Source: Microcella alkalica
GTDB taxonomy: Bacteria > Actinomycetota > Actinomycetes > Actinomycetales > Microbacteriaceae
NCBI RefSeq assembly: GCF_014595885.1
Contig: NZ_JABUKC010000001.1
Coordinates: 620,001 to 684,000, forward strand
Length of the DNA: 64,000 bases
Direction of reading: 5' to 3'
Part shown: one piece after another, positions 17,044 through 25,913 of the stretch
Layout of the letters: each line of letters opens with the position of its first letter
Numbering within the stretch: position 1 is the first letter of the stretch
The notes under the pieces: model-generated
Told to the model about the DNA's origin: nothing
What the model saw: only the letters and a program-made list of their open reading frames with translations
Databases searched by the model: none
Program-made: the position numbers and the translations under genes

Positions 17044-17049
17044 TAGCCT
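17044..17049 (+). promoter_or_regulatory. -10 hexamer TAGCCT before the glycosyltransferase gene
   Basis: TAGCCT ends eight bases before ATG 17058. It falls just after the htrA stop, so the glycosyltransferase can be transcribed on its own. Confidence 0.5.
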
Positions 17050-17057
17050 CGGGAGCT

Positions 17058-18101
17058 ATGCAGCCCCCCTCGTCGCCCGGCGTGAGCTACGTCATGCCGG
17101 TCTACAACGAGGCGGCCTACATCGACGACGCGGTCGCGAGCGTGCTCGCGCAGCGGTACGAGGGCGAGCAGGAGCTCGTGCTCGCGCTCGGCCCGTCGAC
17201 CGACGGCACCAGTGAGCGCGTCGCGGCGATCGCGGCGCGTGAGCCCCGCGTGCGCATCGTGCACAACCCGGAGATGGCGATCCCGATCGGGCTGAATCGC
17301 GCCATCCGGGCCGCGCGCCACGACGTCATCGTCCGGGTGGATGCCCACACCGAGCTCGCCCCCGACTACACCGCCACCGCCGTCGCGACCCTCACCCGCA
17401 CGGGCGCGGCGTCGCTCGGGGGCCTCATGGTCGCCGAGGGGCGGACGCGCTTCCAGCGCGCCGTGGCTCGCGCCTACAACTCCAGGCTGGGGCTCGGCGG
17501 CGGCGCGTACCACGGCTCGGCCGTCGAGGGTCCGGCCGAGAGCGCGTACCTCGGCATCATGCGGCGCGAGGCGATCGTCGCGGTGGGGCTCTACGACGAG
17601 GGCCTGAAGCGCGCGGAGGACTGGGAGCTCAACTTCCGCCTCCGCAGCGCGGGCGAGGTGGTCTGGCTCGACCCGGCGCTGCGGGTCACCTACTGGCCGC
17701 GCGACACGTGGTCGAAGCTGTCGCGCCAGTTCGTCGCGACGGGCATCTGGCGCGGCGAGCTCGTGCGGCGCCACGGCGGGCGCCACCCGCTGCGCTACTT
17801 CGCGCCGCCGGCGCTCGTGCTCGCGAGCGCCGCCAGCCTCGTGGTGCTCGCGCTGCAGCTCTCCGGGGTGCTGGCGGGGCCCGCCTCGCTCGTGCTCGGG
17901 CTCGTGCACCTCGCGCCCGCGCTGTACCTGCTGCTGCTCGCGGCGCTGCTCGTGGTGCCGTCGAGCGGTCGCAGCCTCGCCGACCGCGCGACCTTCGCGC
18001 TCGTCATCGCGACGATGCACGTCAGCTGGGGTGCGGGGTTCCTCCGCGGCGCCCTGCTGGGCGCCCGCGACGCCGTCGACCGCTCGCGCATCGAGTCCTG
18101 A
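17058..18101 (+). CDS. Glycosyltransferase family 2 with C-terminal membrane helices
   Basis: A 347-residue GT-A fold enzyme. The nucleotide-sugar binding start is SYVMPVYNEAAYIDDAVASV, with GPSTDGT for the second strand and a DxD-type VDAHTELA near residue 96. A catalytic-site motif follows at GLYDEGLKRAEDWELNFRLR (ED near residue 190). Two to three hydrophobic segments at about 250-335 anchor it to the membrane. The family builds exopolysaccharide or lipid-linked glycans. Its place beside two glycerophosphotransferase genes suggests a linkage-unit or side-chain sugar of the surface polymer, which is inference. Confidence 0.88.
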   Translation: MQPPSSPGVSYVMPVYNEAAYIDDAVASVLAQRYEGEQELVLALGPSTDGTSERVAAIAAREPRVRIVHNPEMAIPIGLNRAIRAARHDVIVRVDAHTELAPDYTATAVATLTRTGAASLGGLMVAEGRTRFQRAVARAYNSRLGLGGGAYHGSAVEGPAESAYLGIMRREAIVAVGLYDEGLKRAEDWELNFRLRSAGEVVWLDPALRVTYWPRDTWSKLSRQFVATGIWRGELVRRHGGRHPLRYFAPPALVLASAASLVVLALQLSGVLAGPASLVLGLVHLAPALYLLLLAALLVVPSSGRSLADRATFALVIATMHVSWGAGFLRGALLGARDAVDRSRIES

Positions 18102-18113
18102 GGCGCGGCCGCC

Positions 18114-20897
18114 TCAGTCGAGCAGCCCTTCCGCGAGGATGCGCGCGACGACGCGCTCACTCGCCCGACCGTCGTCGAGCGGGTTGAACCGCGCGCGCCA
18201 CGCGGCGAGGGCCGCGGGGTCGGGCGCGAGCGCGCCGCTCGCGAGATCGCGCAGGGTCGCCAGCAGCGCATCCCGCTCGGTGACCACGGGGCCGGGAGCC
18301 TCGGCGGCGACGTCGAAGTAGAAGCCCCGCAGGTCGCGGCGGTAGTGGTCGAGGTCGGGCATGTAGAGCACGAGCGGGGCATCCGTCGCCGTCACGTCGA
18401 ACATGATCGAGCTGTAGTCGGTGACGACGACGTCGGCGGCGAGCAGGAGCTCCGTCATCGAGGGCGCGCTCGTCACGTCGAGAAGGCCGGGGGCGTTGAG
18501 GTCGCGCCCGTGCCGCAGTGTGCGGCTGTGCCCGCGCACGAGCAGCCCGTGCTCGCCGGGCAAGGCTCGCAGGTCGCGCGCGAACCCTGGCAGGTCGAGG
18601 TAGTCGACGATCTCGGTGCGGTCGTCGCGCCAGGTGGGGGCGTACAGCACCGCTCGCTGGCCGGGCGCGAGCCCGAGGCGGGCGCGCGCCGCGTCGCGGT
18701 CGCCGGTGACGAGCGCGTCGTCGCGCGGGTAGCCCTCGACCCAGATCGGCCCGCCGAAGTCGTACGCGCGGCGCAGGATCTGCGCGGCGTACGGGTTCTG
18801 CGCGAGCAGGATGCTCCAGCGGCGGCTCTCGCGGGTGACGGCCACGCGCGTGCGCAGGCCGACCTCGGGCCGGTCGAGCGCGAGGCGCTTGAGCATCGTG
18901 CCGTGCCAGGTCTGCAGCACGCGCTGGTGCGGGCGGGGCCGCCACCGCTTGCGCAGCCAGTCGTTGACGACGAGCAGGCGCGCGTCGGCGCGCACGCGCC
19001 ACCACTCGGCCGAGCCCTCGACGATCGGCACGGCGCCCTCGGGCACGGCGACCGAGCGGTCGACGACCGACCAGTAGCGCACGACGTCCGGCCGCACGCG
19101 GGCGAGCTCACGGTCGATCGCGAGCGGGTTGCACGCCGCGACCTGGCTGTAGAAGCTCTCGAAGAAGACGGCGTTCTCGGGCGTCGCGGTGCGCGTGCGG
19201 TAGGCGCGCTCCAAGCGGCGCTGGGCGGATGCTCCGCGCTCGTCGTCCGCCAGGGGCGGCTCGACGCGCAGCACGAGGGTGCCCGCGTCGGCCTCGAGCC
19301 GCGCGCGCAGCAGCTCGGAGCGCACTTCGCCGCCGAGCTCCGCCTCGACGACGGCGCGCGCGCTCGGGCGCTCGGCGCCCTCGAGCGCGACCTCGAGCCG
19401 GTAGGCGTCGCTGCGCGGCGGGAGGGGCGGCGAGCCCCAGCGCGAGGCGAGCAGCGGACCTTGGGCGCGGTAGCGCGCGCCCTCCTGCTCGACCGCGAGC
19501 TCGATCGTCTGCCGAGGGCCGACGAGCGCCAGTCGCGCGATGCGCCCCGGCGCCTCGCCCTCGAGCGCGACCTTGCTCGCGCCCAGGTCGGCGCGCGTCA
19601 CGCGCAGCCGCTGCGGGCCGTGCGGGGCGGCGGCGGGTTCCGTCGCCGCCGGCTCGCCGAGCAGCGCCAGCACGGCCGCGCGCACGCGCTCGGTCGCGCG
19701 CCCGTCGAGGTGGTCGACGTGCTCGTCGCGCAGCCACGCGGCGTGCGCGAGGGCCGCGTCGCGCGCGGGCCCCGGCTCGAGCACGGCGTCGAGGCGCTCG
19801 AGCGCCTCGGCCCACGTCGTCGCCGGGTCGCCGCCGCTGAACGCCCGGTACGGCGTGTAGAGCCCTCGCGTCGAGAGGTACCGGGCGAGGTCGGGGGCGA
19901 AGAACACGCTCGGCACGCCCGCGATGGCGGCGTCGAAGGCGATCGAGCTGTAGTCGGTGACGAGTGCGTCGAGGGCGGGCAGGGCGGGCGTGACTTCGAC
20001 GAGCACGTCGGCGCCGAGCATCCTGATGCGATCGGAGGCCGCGGGCCCGCCCGCGTACGATCCGGCCCCGAGCGGGTGCGAGCGCACGAGCAGCGTCGTG
20101 CCCGTGCGCGCCGCCCACGCCGCGATCGTGCGCCACTCGTCGGGGGAGGGGATCGCCGCGTCGCTCTCGCCGTCGCGCCAGGTGGGCGCGTAGAGCACGA
20201 CGCGGTCGCCGTCGCGCAGCGACCCGATCGTGCTGGCCACCAGGTCGCGCGCCTCCGCCCGCCGCGTCGCCGGCGTGCCGCGCAGCAGAACGTCGTCGCG
20301 CGCGTCGCCGAGTGCACGCACCCGATCGGCGGGCATCCCGAACGCCGAGCGGATGCGCGAGGCCACGAGCTCGGAGGCGACCGGGAAGAGCGTGATGCGC
20401 CCCGAGCCCGCGCGGTACAGCCGCGCCATGAGCGCGCGGGCGCCCGGCAGCGACCCGACGAGCGGCAGCCGCAGCGCGGCGCCCGTGTCGAGGTGCAGAC
20501 GCTTGAGCGGGATGCCGTGCCACAGCTGCACGACGACCGCACCGCTCGAGCCGTAGCGGTTCGCGTCGCCGAGGCCGTGCGTGACGACGACGACCTTCGC
20601 CCGCAGGGTCTCCCAGAAGCCGCGGATGCCCGCCTTCGGCACCGCGCGCATGCCCCGTGCCGTCGCCGCCGCGAGCTCGTCGTCGCTCGAGGTGAGCCAC
20701 GTCAGGTGCCGCTGCGGGTCGCGATCGCGGCAGAGCTCCCACAGCGCGAGAGCCCCCTCGCCCACCCCGATGCCGGAGGCGAAGACCCAGCGTCGCGGGT
20801 CGCGCGGCACGAGGCGCGCGGCGAGCGCGCCGAGCCCGTACAGCGGGGCGCGAGCGAGAGCGCGCGCGTTGCCGGCGCTGAACGTGAAGCGGGCCAT
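18114..20897 (-). CDS. Tandem CDP-glycerol:poly(glycerophosphate) glycerophosphotransferase (TagF-like, two domains)
   Basis: A 927-residue enzyme with two complete CDP-glycerol glycerophosphotransferase domains. The first spans about residues 5-415: WHGIPLKRLHLDTG, ALGDARDDVLL, APTWRDGE, TDYSSIAFDAAIAG. The second spans about 545-925: TWHGTMLKRLALDRPE, VEGYPRDDALV, APTWRDDR, TDYSSIMFDVTATD. A beta-rich linker joins them. Each domain keeps the His and the Asp-Tyr-Ser-Ser donor-site motif, so neither looks dead. Such enzymes polymerise or prime teichoic acid on the cytoplasmic membrane face. ATG 20897 (MARFTFSAGN) is preferred over a Met six codons upstream. Convergent with the GT2 gene. Confidence 0.88.
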   Translation of the reverse strand: MARFTFSAGNARALARAPLYGLGALAARLVPRDPRRWVFASGIGVGEGALALWELCRDRDPQRHLTWLTSSDDELAAATARGMRAVPKAGIRGFWETLRAKVVVVTHGLGDANRYGSSGAVVVQLWHGIPLKRLHLDTGAALRLPLVGSLPGARALMARLYRAGSGRITLFPVASELVASRIRSAFGMPADRVRALGDARDDVLLRGTPATRRAEARDLVASTIGSLRDGDRVVLYAPTWRDGESDAAIPSPDEWRTIAAWAARTGTTLLVRSHPLGAGSYAGGPAASDRIRMLGADVLVEVTPALPALDALVTDYSSIAFDAAIAGVPSVFFAPDLARYLSTRGLYTPYRAFSGGDPATTWAEALERLDAVLEPGPARDAALAHAAWLRDEHVDHLDGRATERVRAAVLALLGEPAATEPAAAPHGPQRLRVTRADLGASKVALEGEAPGRIARLALVGPRQTIELAVEQEGARYRAQGPLLASRWGSPPLPPRSDAYRLEVALEGAERPSARAVVEAELGGEVRSELLRARLEADAGTLVLRVEPPLADDERGASAQRRLERAYRTRTATPENAVFFESFYSQVAACNPLAIDRELARVRPDVVRYWSVVDRSVAVPEGAVPIVEGSAEWWRVRADARLLVVNDWLRKRWRPRPHQRVLQTWHGTMLKRLALDRPEVGLRTRVAVTRESRRWSILLAQNPYAAQILRRAYDFGGPIWVEGYPRDDALVTGDRDAARARLGLAPGQRAVLYAPTWRDDRTEIVDYLDLPGFARDLRALPGEHGLLVRGHSRTLRHGRDLNAPGLLDVTSAPSMTELLLAADVVVTDYSSIMFDVTATDAPLVLYMPDLDHYRRDLRGFYFDVAAEAPGPVVTERDALLATLRDLASGALAPDPAALAAWRARFNPLDDGRASERVVARILAEGLLD

Positions 20898-20998
20898 CGC
20901 GGGCGATTCTTCCACGGCGCGGGCTGCGAGCGAACAACTGCATAACGGTTCGCCCGTTCCGTCGGCCGAGCATCGACGGCTGTGACCATGATGGATCA

Positions 20999-22297
20999 GT
21001 GAGCATCCTCAAGCAGCTGGCCACGGCGCGTCGGCTCGTCCGCAACATCCTGCGCTCGCGTCGCAATCGCGCCGCCCTCGAGACCCGCATGGCGAGCGTG
21101 CGGCCGCCGGCCGCCGGCAGCGTCGAGATCGCCGTCTACTTCGCCGACACGCGCGTCAACCTGTACCAGATACGGCAGTGGTACGCGCCGCTCGCCGAGC
21201 TCGCGCAGTACCACCCGGTCGCGATCATCGCGCGCAGCCCCGGCACGATGCTGACCCTGCTCGACGAGGCGCCCGTGCCGGCCGTGTACCTGCGCCGGGT
21301 CGTCGACCTCGAGCGCTTCGTCGCCGAGCAGCCGCTGCGCATCGTGTTCTACGTCAACCAGAACGCCAAGAACTTCCAGATGTTCCGCTACAGCCGCATG
21401 TGGCACGTGTTCATCAACCACGGCGAGTCCGACAAGATGTACATGACCACCAACCAGTACAAGGCCTACGACTACGCCCTCATCGCCGGCGACGCCGCCA
21501 AGGAGCGCCTGTCGCGCAAGCTCTGGAACTACGACGTCGAGGCCAAGACGATCGCGATCGGCCGCCCGCAGGCCGACCACTTCGCCGGTGAGCTGCCGTT
21601 CGCGCCCGACGACCGCACCGTCGTGCTCTATGCGCCTACGTGGGAGGGCGACCGGCCGGCGGCCGCGTACGGCTCGATCGCGAGCCACGGCGAGACGCTC
21701 GTGCGGGCTCTCATCGCGACCGGTCGGCACCGCGTGATCTACCGCCCGCACCCGCGTAGCGGCGTCGTCGACGCCGAGTACGGTCGCGCGAACGACCGCA
21801 TCATCGCCGCGCTCGAGCGGGCGAACGCCGCCGACCCGGATGCCCAGCACGTGTTCGACGACGGCCCCGAGCTCGGCTGGCAGCTCGCCGCCGCGCACGT
21901 CGCGATCACCGACATCTCGGCGATGGTCTACGACCGACTGGCGACGGGCAAGCCGATCCTCATCACGCGCCCTGCGTCGCCCGAGGCCGAGATCGACGCG
22001 ACCGGGTACCTCGGCGCGTGCGAGTGGCTCACCGCCGAGCGCGCCGACGAGATCGTGCCCGAGATCGACCGCGTGCTGACGAGCTCCGAGGCGCACGAGC
22101 GGCTGCGGCACTGGGTCGAGCGCTACTTCGGCGACACCACGCCGGGTGCGGCGACGGCTCGCTTCCACGCGGCGGTCGAGTCGCTCATCGCCGAGTGGGA
22201 GCGTGCCGCCGCCGTGCACGCCGGCGACCCGATCACGAGCGAGTCGAACCCCTTCGACGACGACGTCGACGAGGACGCGGCGCCCGGCGAGGGCTGA
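20999..22297 (+). CDS. Single-domain CDP-glycerol glycerophosphotransferase-like protein
   Basis: A 432-residue relative of the same family with one domain. Signatures are MWHVFINHGESDKM (His of the acceptor side), AIGRPQADHF, YAPTWEGDRPA, IYRPHPRSG and TDISAMVYDRLATGKPILI, which replaces the more usual TDYSS. GTG 20999 is the start; an ATG eight bases earlier runs straight into a stop. Residues at the very C-terminus are acidic (FDDDVDEDAAPGEG). Divergent from the tandem-domain gene with about 100 bases between them. It probably adds a different polyol-phosphate or the primer unit of the surface polymer (inference). Confidence 0.82.
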   Translation: MSILKQLATARRLVRNILRSRRNRAALETRMASVRPPAAGSVEIAVYFADTRVNLYQIRQWYAPLAELAQYHPVAIIARSPGTMLTLLDEAPVPAVYLRRVVDLERFVAEQPLRIVFYVNQNAKNFQMFRYSRMWHVFINHGESDKMYMTTNQYKAYDYALIAGDAAKERLSRKLWNYDVEAKTIAIGRPQADHFAGELPFAPDDRTVVLYAPTWEGDRPAAAYGSIASHGETLVRALIATGRHRVIYRPHPRSGVVDAEYGRANDRIIAALERANAADPDAQHVFDDGPELGWQLAAAHVAITDISAMVYDRLATGKPILITRPASPEAEIDATGYLGACEWLTAERADEIVPEIDRVLTSSEAHERLRHWVERYFGDTTPGAATARFHAAVESLIAEWERAAAVHAGDPITSESNPFDDDVDEDAAPGEG

Positions 22298-22342
22298 GCT
22301 CGCCGCCGCGAGCGGCGCGGCCGCCCGCACCTCGGCGCTTCG

Positions 22343-23239
22343 TCAGATCTCGAACTCGTCCTGCTCCGCGTCGTCGGCACGGCGCCGCTCGAGGCCGAGC
22401 CGCGGCAGCCGCACGGGCCCGAGCATGGCGCGCTCGCGCACGACGACGCGCCGCGGCTTCGGCGCGCCCGGCACGCGCGTCTCGAGCTCGAGGCTCGCCG
22501 GCCACACCGAGGGTGCTGGCCCGAAGGCCTCGCGCGCGTTCTGCACGATCTTGCGGCCGAGGATGTGGTTGCCCGTGCCGCCGATGACGGCGCCGATGCC
22601 GAACGGGATCGCCCGCCCGAGCACCGAGCCGCCCTGGGTGACGGTGAAGCGCCGCACAAAGCTCGTGCGCAGGCGGTCGGCGAGCGTGTCGAGCAGCGCC
22701 CGCGGCATGCTGCGGGTCACAACCTCGCCCCAGTAGGCGGTGCGCGGCGCGCCGCCGGTCATCTGCTTCGCGAACTGCGTGACGAGGTCCTTCCCGGCGC
22801 CGCCGAGCATGAGCGCCATGACAAGGCTCTGCGCGCGCTCCGGGTCGTCGACGGCGATGCCGTGCACCTCGGTCACCGACTGCGCGAAGAGCGCGCTGGC
22901 CTCCAGGAAGGCCACCGTCTCCGCCCCGCTCAGCGCGAGCGACGCACCGATCCCGACGGCCGGCACGACCGAGGCGGCGCCGACGGATGCTCCGCTCGCG
23001 GTCACGAGCGTCAGGTAGTGCCGCTCGAGCATGCGCACGATCTCGTCGGGCGACGCGTTCGGCGAACGGCGGCGCAGGCGTCGCACGTGGGCAAGCACGG
23101 CGGGGCGCTGCGACGACATGACGGCCTGCAGCACCCGCACCAGTCGCGGGTCGGCCTCGCCGCCCGGTGCGGCCCCGACACGGGCATCCGTCATGAGGGT
23201 CGGATCGGTGGGGGAGGGCTCGGCGGGCGTCGCGTTCAT
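22343..23239 (-). CDS. Conserved protein with glycine-rich hydrophobic segments, function unknown
   Basis: A 298-residue protein I do not recognise with certainty. Two Gly/Ala-rich hydrophobic stretches stand out: SGASVGAASVVPAVGIGASL at about residue 84 and RAIPFGIGAVIGGTGNHILG at about 210. The pattern is loosely like EcsC-family proteins. The C-terminal 60 residues are basic and carry a short acidic end (DDAEQDEFEI). ATG 23239 overlaps the stop of the upstream TagH-type ATPase gene by four bases (ATGA), so it is translated with the exporter and may have a role in surface-polymer export. Confidence 0.6.
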   Translation of the reverse strand: MNATPAEPSPTDPTLMTDARVGAAPGGEADPRLVRVLQAVMSSQRPAVLAHVRRLRRRSPNASPDEIVRMLERHYLTLVTASGASVGAASVVPAVGIGASLALSGAETVAFLEASALFAQSVTEVHGIAVDDPERAQSLVMALMLGGAGKDLVTQFAKQMTGGAPRTAYWGEVVTRSMPRALLDTLADRLRTSFVRRFTVTQGGSVLGRAIPFGIGAVIGGTGNHILGRKIVQNAREAFGPAPSVWPASLELETRVPGAPKPRRVVVRERAMLGPVRLPRLGLERRRADDAEQDEFEI

Positions 23240-23979
23240 GAGGGGGAACCGTAGTCGCTGTTGTACGCCGCGAGAACCCCCTCGATCGGCCCGTCGAGCT
23301 GCAGTCGGCCCTTGTCCAGGTAGAGCCCGCGGGTGCAGAAGCGCTTGAGGTCGCGCTCGTTGTGCGAGACGAAGAACAGCGTGCGCCCGCCGGCGAGCAG
23401 CTCGTCGATGCGCTGGTAGCACTTGTCGCGGAAGGCCCTGTCGCCGACGGCGAGCACCTCGTCGACGAGTAGGATCGGCTCCTCCAGGCGCGAGATGACC
23501 GAGAACGCCAGACGCACCTTCTGCCCGCTCGAGAGGTGCTTGTACGGGGTGTCGACGGCCTCGCGCAGCTCGGCGAAGTCGATGATCTCGTCGTAGCGCT
23601 CGTCGATCTCGGCGCGCGTCATGCCGTGCAGCCCTGCGGTGAGGTGCACGTTCTCGCGCACCGTCAGGTCGTCGACAAAGCCGCCCGTGATCTCGATGAG
23701 CGGCGCGACGCCGCCGAGCACGTCGACGCGGCCCTCGTCGGGCAGCATGACGCCGGCGACGAGCTTCAGCAGCGTCGACTTGCCCTGGCCGTTGCGACCG
23801 ACGACCCCGATCGCCTCGCCCGCGCGCACCTCGACGTCGACGCCGCGCAGCGCCCAGAACTCGTTCGGTCGAGACCGGCGGTTGCGGCCGGCGAACAGGT
23901 CTTTGAAGCTGCGGCGCCCGCGGCGGTTGCGCCGGAACCGGATGCCCGCCCCGACGACGCGGATGACGACGTCGCCCAT
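23236..23979 (-). CDS. Polysaccharide/teichoic-acid ABC exporter ATPase (TagH/Wzt type)
   Basis: A 247-residue ATPase. Walker A is GRNGQGKST, the Q-loop region is PLIEITGGFVDDLTVREN, the signature is LSSGQKVRLAF, Walker B is PILLVDEVLAVGD and the switch His is in FFVSHNERD. The LIE-TGGF and DEVLAVGD forms are typical of Wzt/TagH exporters of lipid-linked glycopolymers. An N-terminal basic loop (RRNRRGRRSFKDL) precedes the core, and there is no C-terminal carbohydrate-binding extension. The start overlaps the permease stop by one base (TGATG), so the two subunits are translationally coupled. Confidence 0.9.
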   Translation of the reverse strand: MGDVVIRVVGAGIRFRRNRRGRRSFKDLFAGRNRRSRPNEFWALRGVDVEVRAGEAIGVVGRNGQGKSTLLKLVAGVMLPDEGRVDVLGGVAPLIEITGGFVDDLTVRENVHLTAGLHGMTRAEIDERYDEIIDFAELREAVDTPYKHLSSGQKVRLAFSVISRLEEPILLVDEVLAVGDRAFRDKCYQRIDELLAGGRTLFFVSHNERDLKRFCTRGLYLDKGRLQLDGPIEGVLAAYNSDYGSPS

Positions 23980-24776
23980 CAGATCTCCTTCAGCACGGCG
24001 CGCACCATGCGCCGGAAGACGAGGATGCCCAGCCCGAGCGCAGCGAGGCTCATGACGGCGGCGATGATGACGGGCAGCGCCTCGACCTGGTCGGGGAAGA
24101 ACGCCGCGCGGTAGAGCGAGATGATGCCCGCGAGCGGATTGAACGCCATCCACGTGTCGAGCCCGGCCGGCAGGTCGCTCAGGCCGTAGATGATCGGCGA
24201 GGCGTAGAACAGGAAGCGCAGCACGAGCTTGACGGCGCGCTCGAGGTCGCGGAAGAACACCACGAGCGGAGCGATGACGAGGCCGAGCCCGAGCGTCAGC
24301 GTCGCCTGCAGCGCGATCGCGACCGGCAGCCACAGCACGCCCCAGGTCAGCTCGGCGCCGAACACGATCGCGAACGCGACGACGACCGGGATCGCGAGCA
24401 CGAACTCGACGCCCTTCGACAGCACGATGCGGGCGACCCAGACGCTGCGTGGCAGGCGTGTCGAGCGCACGAGCTTCGCATCCTTGATGAACGCGCGCGT
24501 CGAGTCGCCGATCGCGCCGTTGAACCACGTCCACGGCAGCAGGCCCGCGAGCAGGAAGACGATGTAGGGCGCCTCGCCGATCGAGCGGTCGACGATCTGC
24601 GTGAAGACGAACCAGTAGATGAGCGCCATCACGAGCGGGTCGAGCACCGACCACAGGTAGCCCAGGAACGACGTCGAGTAGCGCACCCGCAGGTCGCGGC
24701 CCGTCAGCAGCCACAGCGTCTGGCGATAGACCCGCGCGGGGGAGCGCGGCGGGCGCGACGGCGAGGCGAGGGTCAC
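23979..24776 (-). CDS. Polysaccharide/teichoic-acid ABC exporter permease (TagG/Wzm type)
   Basis: A 265-residue ABC-2 type permease with about six membrane helices. The N-terminal amphipathic part LLTGRDLRVRYSTSFLGYLWSVLDPL is diagnostic of TagG/Wzm/KpsM, and LFYASPIIYGL is the conserved fifth-helix motif. GTG 24776 is chosen because a TAGCGT hexamer lies eight bases upstream; a longer form from ATG 24797 is possible. Its partner ATPase follows with a one-base overlap. Function: export of the lipid-linked surface polymer made by the neighbouring transferases. Confidence 0.88.
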   Translation of the reverse strand: MTLASPSRPPRSPARVYRQTLWLLTGRDLRVRYSTSFLGYLWSVLDPLVMALIYWFVFTQIVDRSIGEAPYIVFLLAGLLPWTWFNGAIGDSTRAFIKDAKLVRSTRLPRSVWVARIVLSKGVEFVLAIPVVVAFAIVFGAELTWGVLWLPVAIALQATLTLGLGLVIAPLVVFFRDLERAVKLVLRFLFYASPIIYGLSDLPAGLDTWMAFNPLAGIISLYRAAFFPDQVEALPVIIAAVMSLAALGLGILVFRRMVRAVLKEI

Positions 24777-24784
24777 AGTCGATA

Positions 24785-24790
24785 ACGCTA
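24785..24790 (-). promoter_or_regulatory. -10 hexamer TAGCGT that favours the GTG start of the exporter permease
   Basis: On the minus strand TAGCGT is followed by eight bases and GTG 24776. The alternative ATG at 24797 would lie upstream of this element. Confidence 0.45.
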
Positions 24791-24848
24791 GCGGCATCCG
24801 CCCGGGGGTCGCCCTGCGGCGGGCGGGCGCACCGCGACCGAACGCGGA

Positions 24849-24880
24849 ACGGCCCGCCCCCCGTGCGGGGAGAGGGCCGT
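24849..24880 (-). terminator. Hairpin downstream of the nucleotidyltransferase gene
   Basis: ACGGCCC at 24849-24855 pairs with GGGCCGT at 24874-24880, with an inner CCCC/GGGG stem around GTGC. It lies about 40 bases beyond the stop codon of the minus-strand nucleotidyltransferase and before the exporter operon. Confidence 0.65.
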
Positions 24881-24918
24881 CGCGCTGGCGTCAGGAGCCG
24901 ATCAGCGGCGCGAGCCGA

Positions 24919-25611
24919 TCAGACGAAGAGGTTCGCGCGCTCGAGGTCTTCCGCGAAGTCGATCTCGACCGCGTACAGGTCGGAGATGTCGAGCGGCTCG
25001 ACCTTGAGGCCGTTCTGCTCGATCGCGAGCTCGATGCCGCGCTCGAAGTAGTCCTGGTCGGCCACGCGCTGCAGGTGGTGGATGAGCGTGGGCTTGTCGG
25101 TCGACGAGACGTAGTTGATGCCGACGGCCTCGCCGAGGCCACCGACGACCTGCTTCGAGAGCTCCTTGATGAAGCCCTCGGCGTCGACGGTGTACTTGAC
25201 CTCCTCGTCGGAGACCTTCGAGGTGTTCACGCTGACGAATGAGCGATCGGCGTGCACGAGGCTCGCGGCGCGCACGAGCGCCTGCGGGTCGAAGACGACG
25301 TCGCCGTTCATCCAGAGCACGCCCTGCGAGCCGGTCGCCTTGAGGGCGCGCAGCAGGCTCTTGGAGGTGTTGGTCTGGTCGTACTGCTCGTTGTAGACGT
25401 AGTTGACGTCGGGGAAGGCGTCGATGATGTGCTCAAGCTTGTAGCCGACGACGGTCGTGATCGTCACGTCGGTGCCGAAGGCGGCGGCGATGTTGTCGTG
25501 CTGCTGCTGCATGATGGTGCGGCCGTCGCTGAGCTCGGTGAGCGGCTTCGGAAGGGAGCGGCCGAGGCGGCTGCCCATCCCCGCGGCGAGGATGACGATC
25601 TGCGTGGTCAT
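24919..25611 (-). CDS. Sugar-phosphate / phosphocholine-type nucleotidyltransferase
   Basis: A 230-residue NTP-transferase of the LicC-like group. The nucleotide-binding signature is LAAGMGSRLGRSLPKPLTEL at residue 8 onward. The metal-binding Asp lies in LWMNGDVVFD and a second in VEIDFAEDLERA. ATG 25611 is preceded by AGGAGGT at 25614-25620. It activates a small phosphorylated alcohol or sugar with CTP or another NTP. Given two CDP-glycerol-type transferases in the locus, a cytidylyltransferase role is plausible, but there is no TagD (glycerol-3-phosphate cytidylyltransferase) HxGH motif, so its product need not be CDP-glycerol. Confidence 0.78.
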   Translation of the reverse strand: MTTQIVILAAGMGSRLGRSLPKPLTELSDGRTIMQQQHDNIAAAFGTDVTITTVVGYKLEHIIDAFPDVNYVYNEQYDQTNTSKSLLRALKATGSQGVLWMNGDVVFDPQALVRAASLVHADRSFVSVNTSKVSDEEVKYTVDAEGFIKELSKQVVGGLGEAVGINYVSSTDKPTLIHHLQRVADQDYFERGIELAIEQNGLKVEPLDISDLYAVEIDFAEDLERANLFV

Positions 25612-25901
25612 GAGACCTCCTGTGTCTTCAGTCTGCGGCGCAGGCTCTGGGTGCGAGACGCTCCTCGCGAGATGCTCCTCCCGGGCGATTCTGCCCCGGG
25701 AGCGGTCGACCGGTCGGTGGTTGTTCACCGCGGCGACGGCTGCGCGCTATGGATCAGACACTCCGTTGTGCTCCCGGGAGTTTACCGGCCGTTCACCGAA
25801 AAAGGCAGGGTGATCGGCCGTTCCGTTGCCCAACCGTGACCACCCGTGCCGGAACTGCACAGCGTGCCCGGGGCGGCCCTCCGCGGCACGACCCCCGTTG
25901 C
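25612..25901. other. Divergent intergenic region between nucleotidyltransferase and ABC exporter genes
   Basis: About 300 bases without a gene. CTCCCGGG at 25678-25685 and CCCGGGAG at 25695-25702 form an inverted repeat 67 bases upstream of the nucleotidyltransferase start and could fold in its leader. CGGCCGTTC occurs twice in the right half, near 25785 and 25812. No riboswitch pattern was recognised. Confidence 0.5.
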
Positions 25902-25907
25902 TAGCGT
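25902..25907 (+). promoter_or_regulatory. -10 hexamer TAGCGT, leaderless start for the ABC ATPase gene
   Basis: TAGCGT ends six bases before GTG 25914. This supports the GTG as start and therefore the unusual Pro/Lys-rich N-terminus as translated. Confidence 0.55.
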
Positions 25908-25913
25908 GGACGC

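Noticed and set aside
25678-25702. Riboswitch in the nucleotidyltransferase leader
   Set aside because: Only one simple inverted repeat is seen and no known aptamer core.
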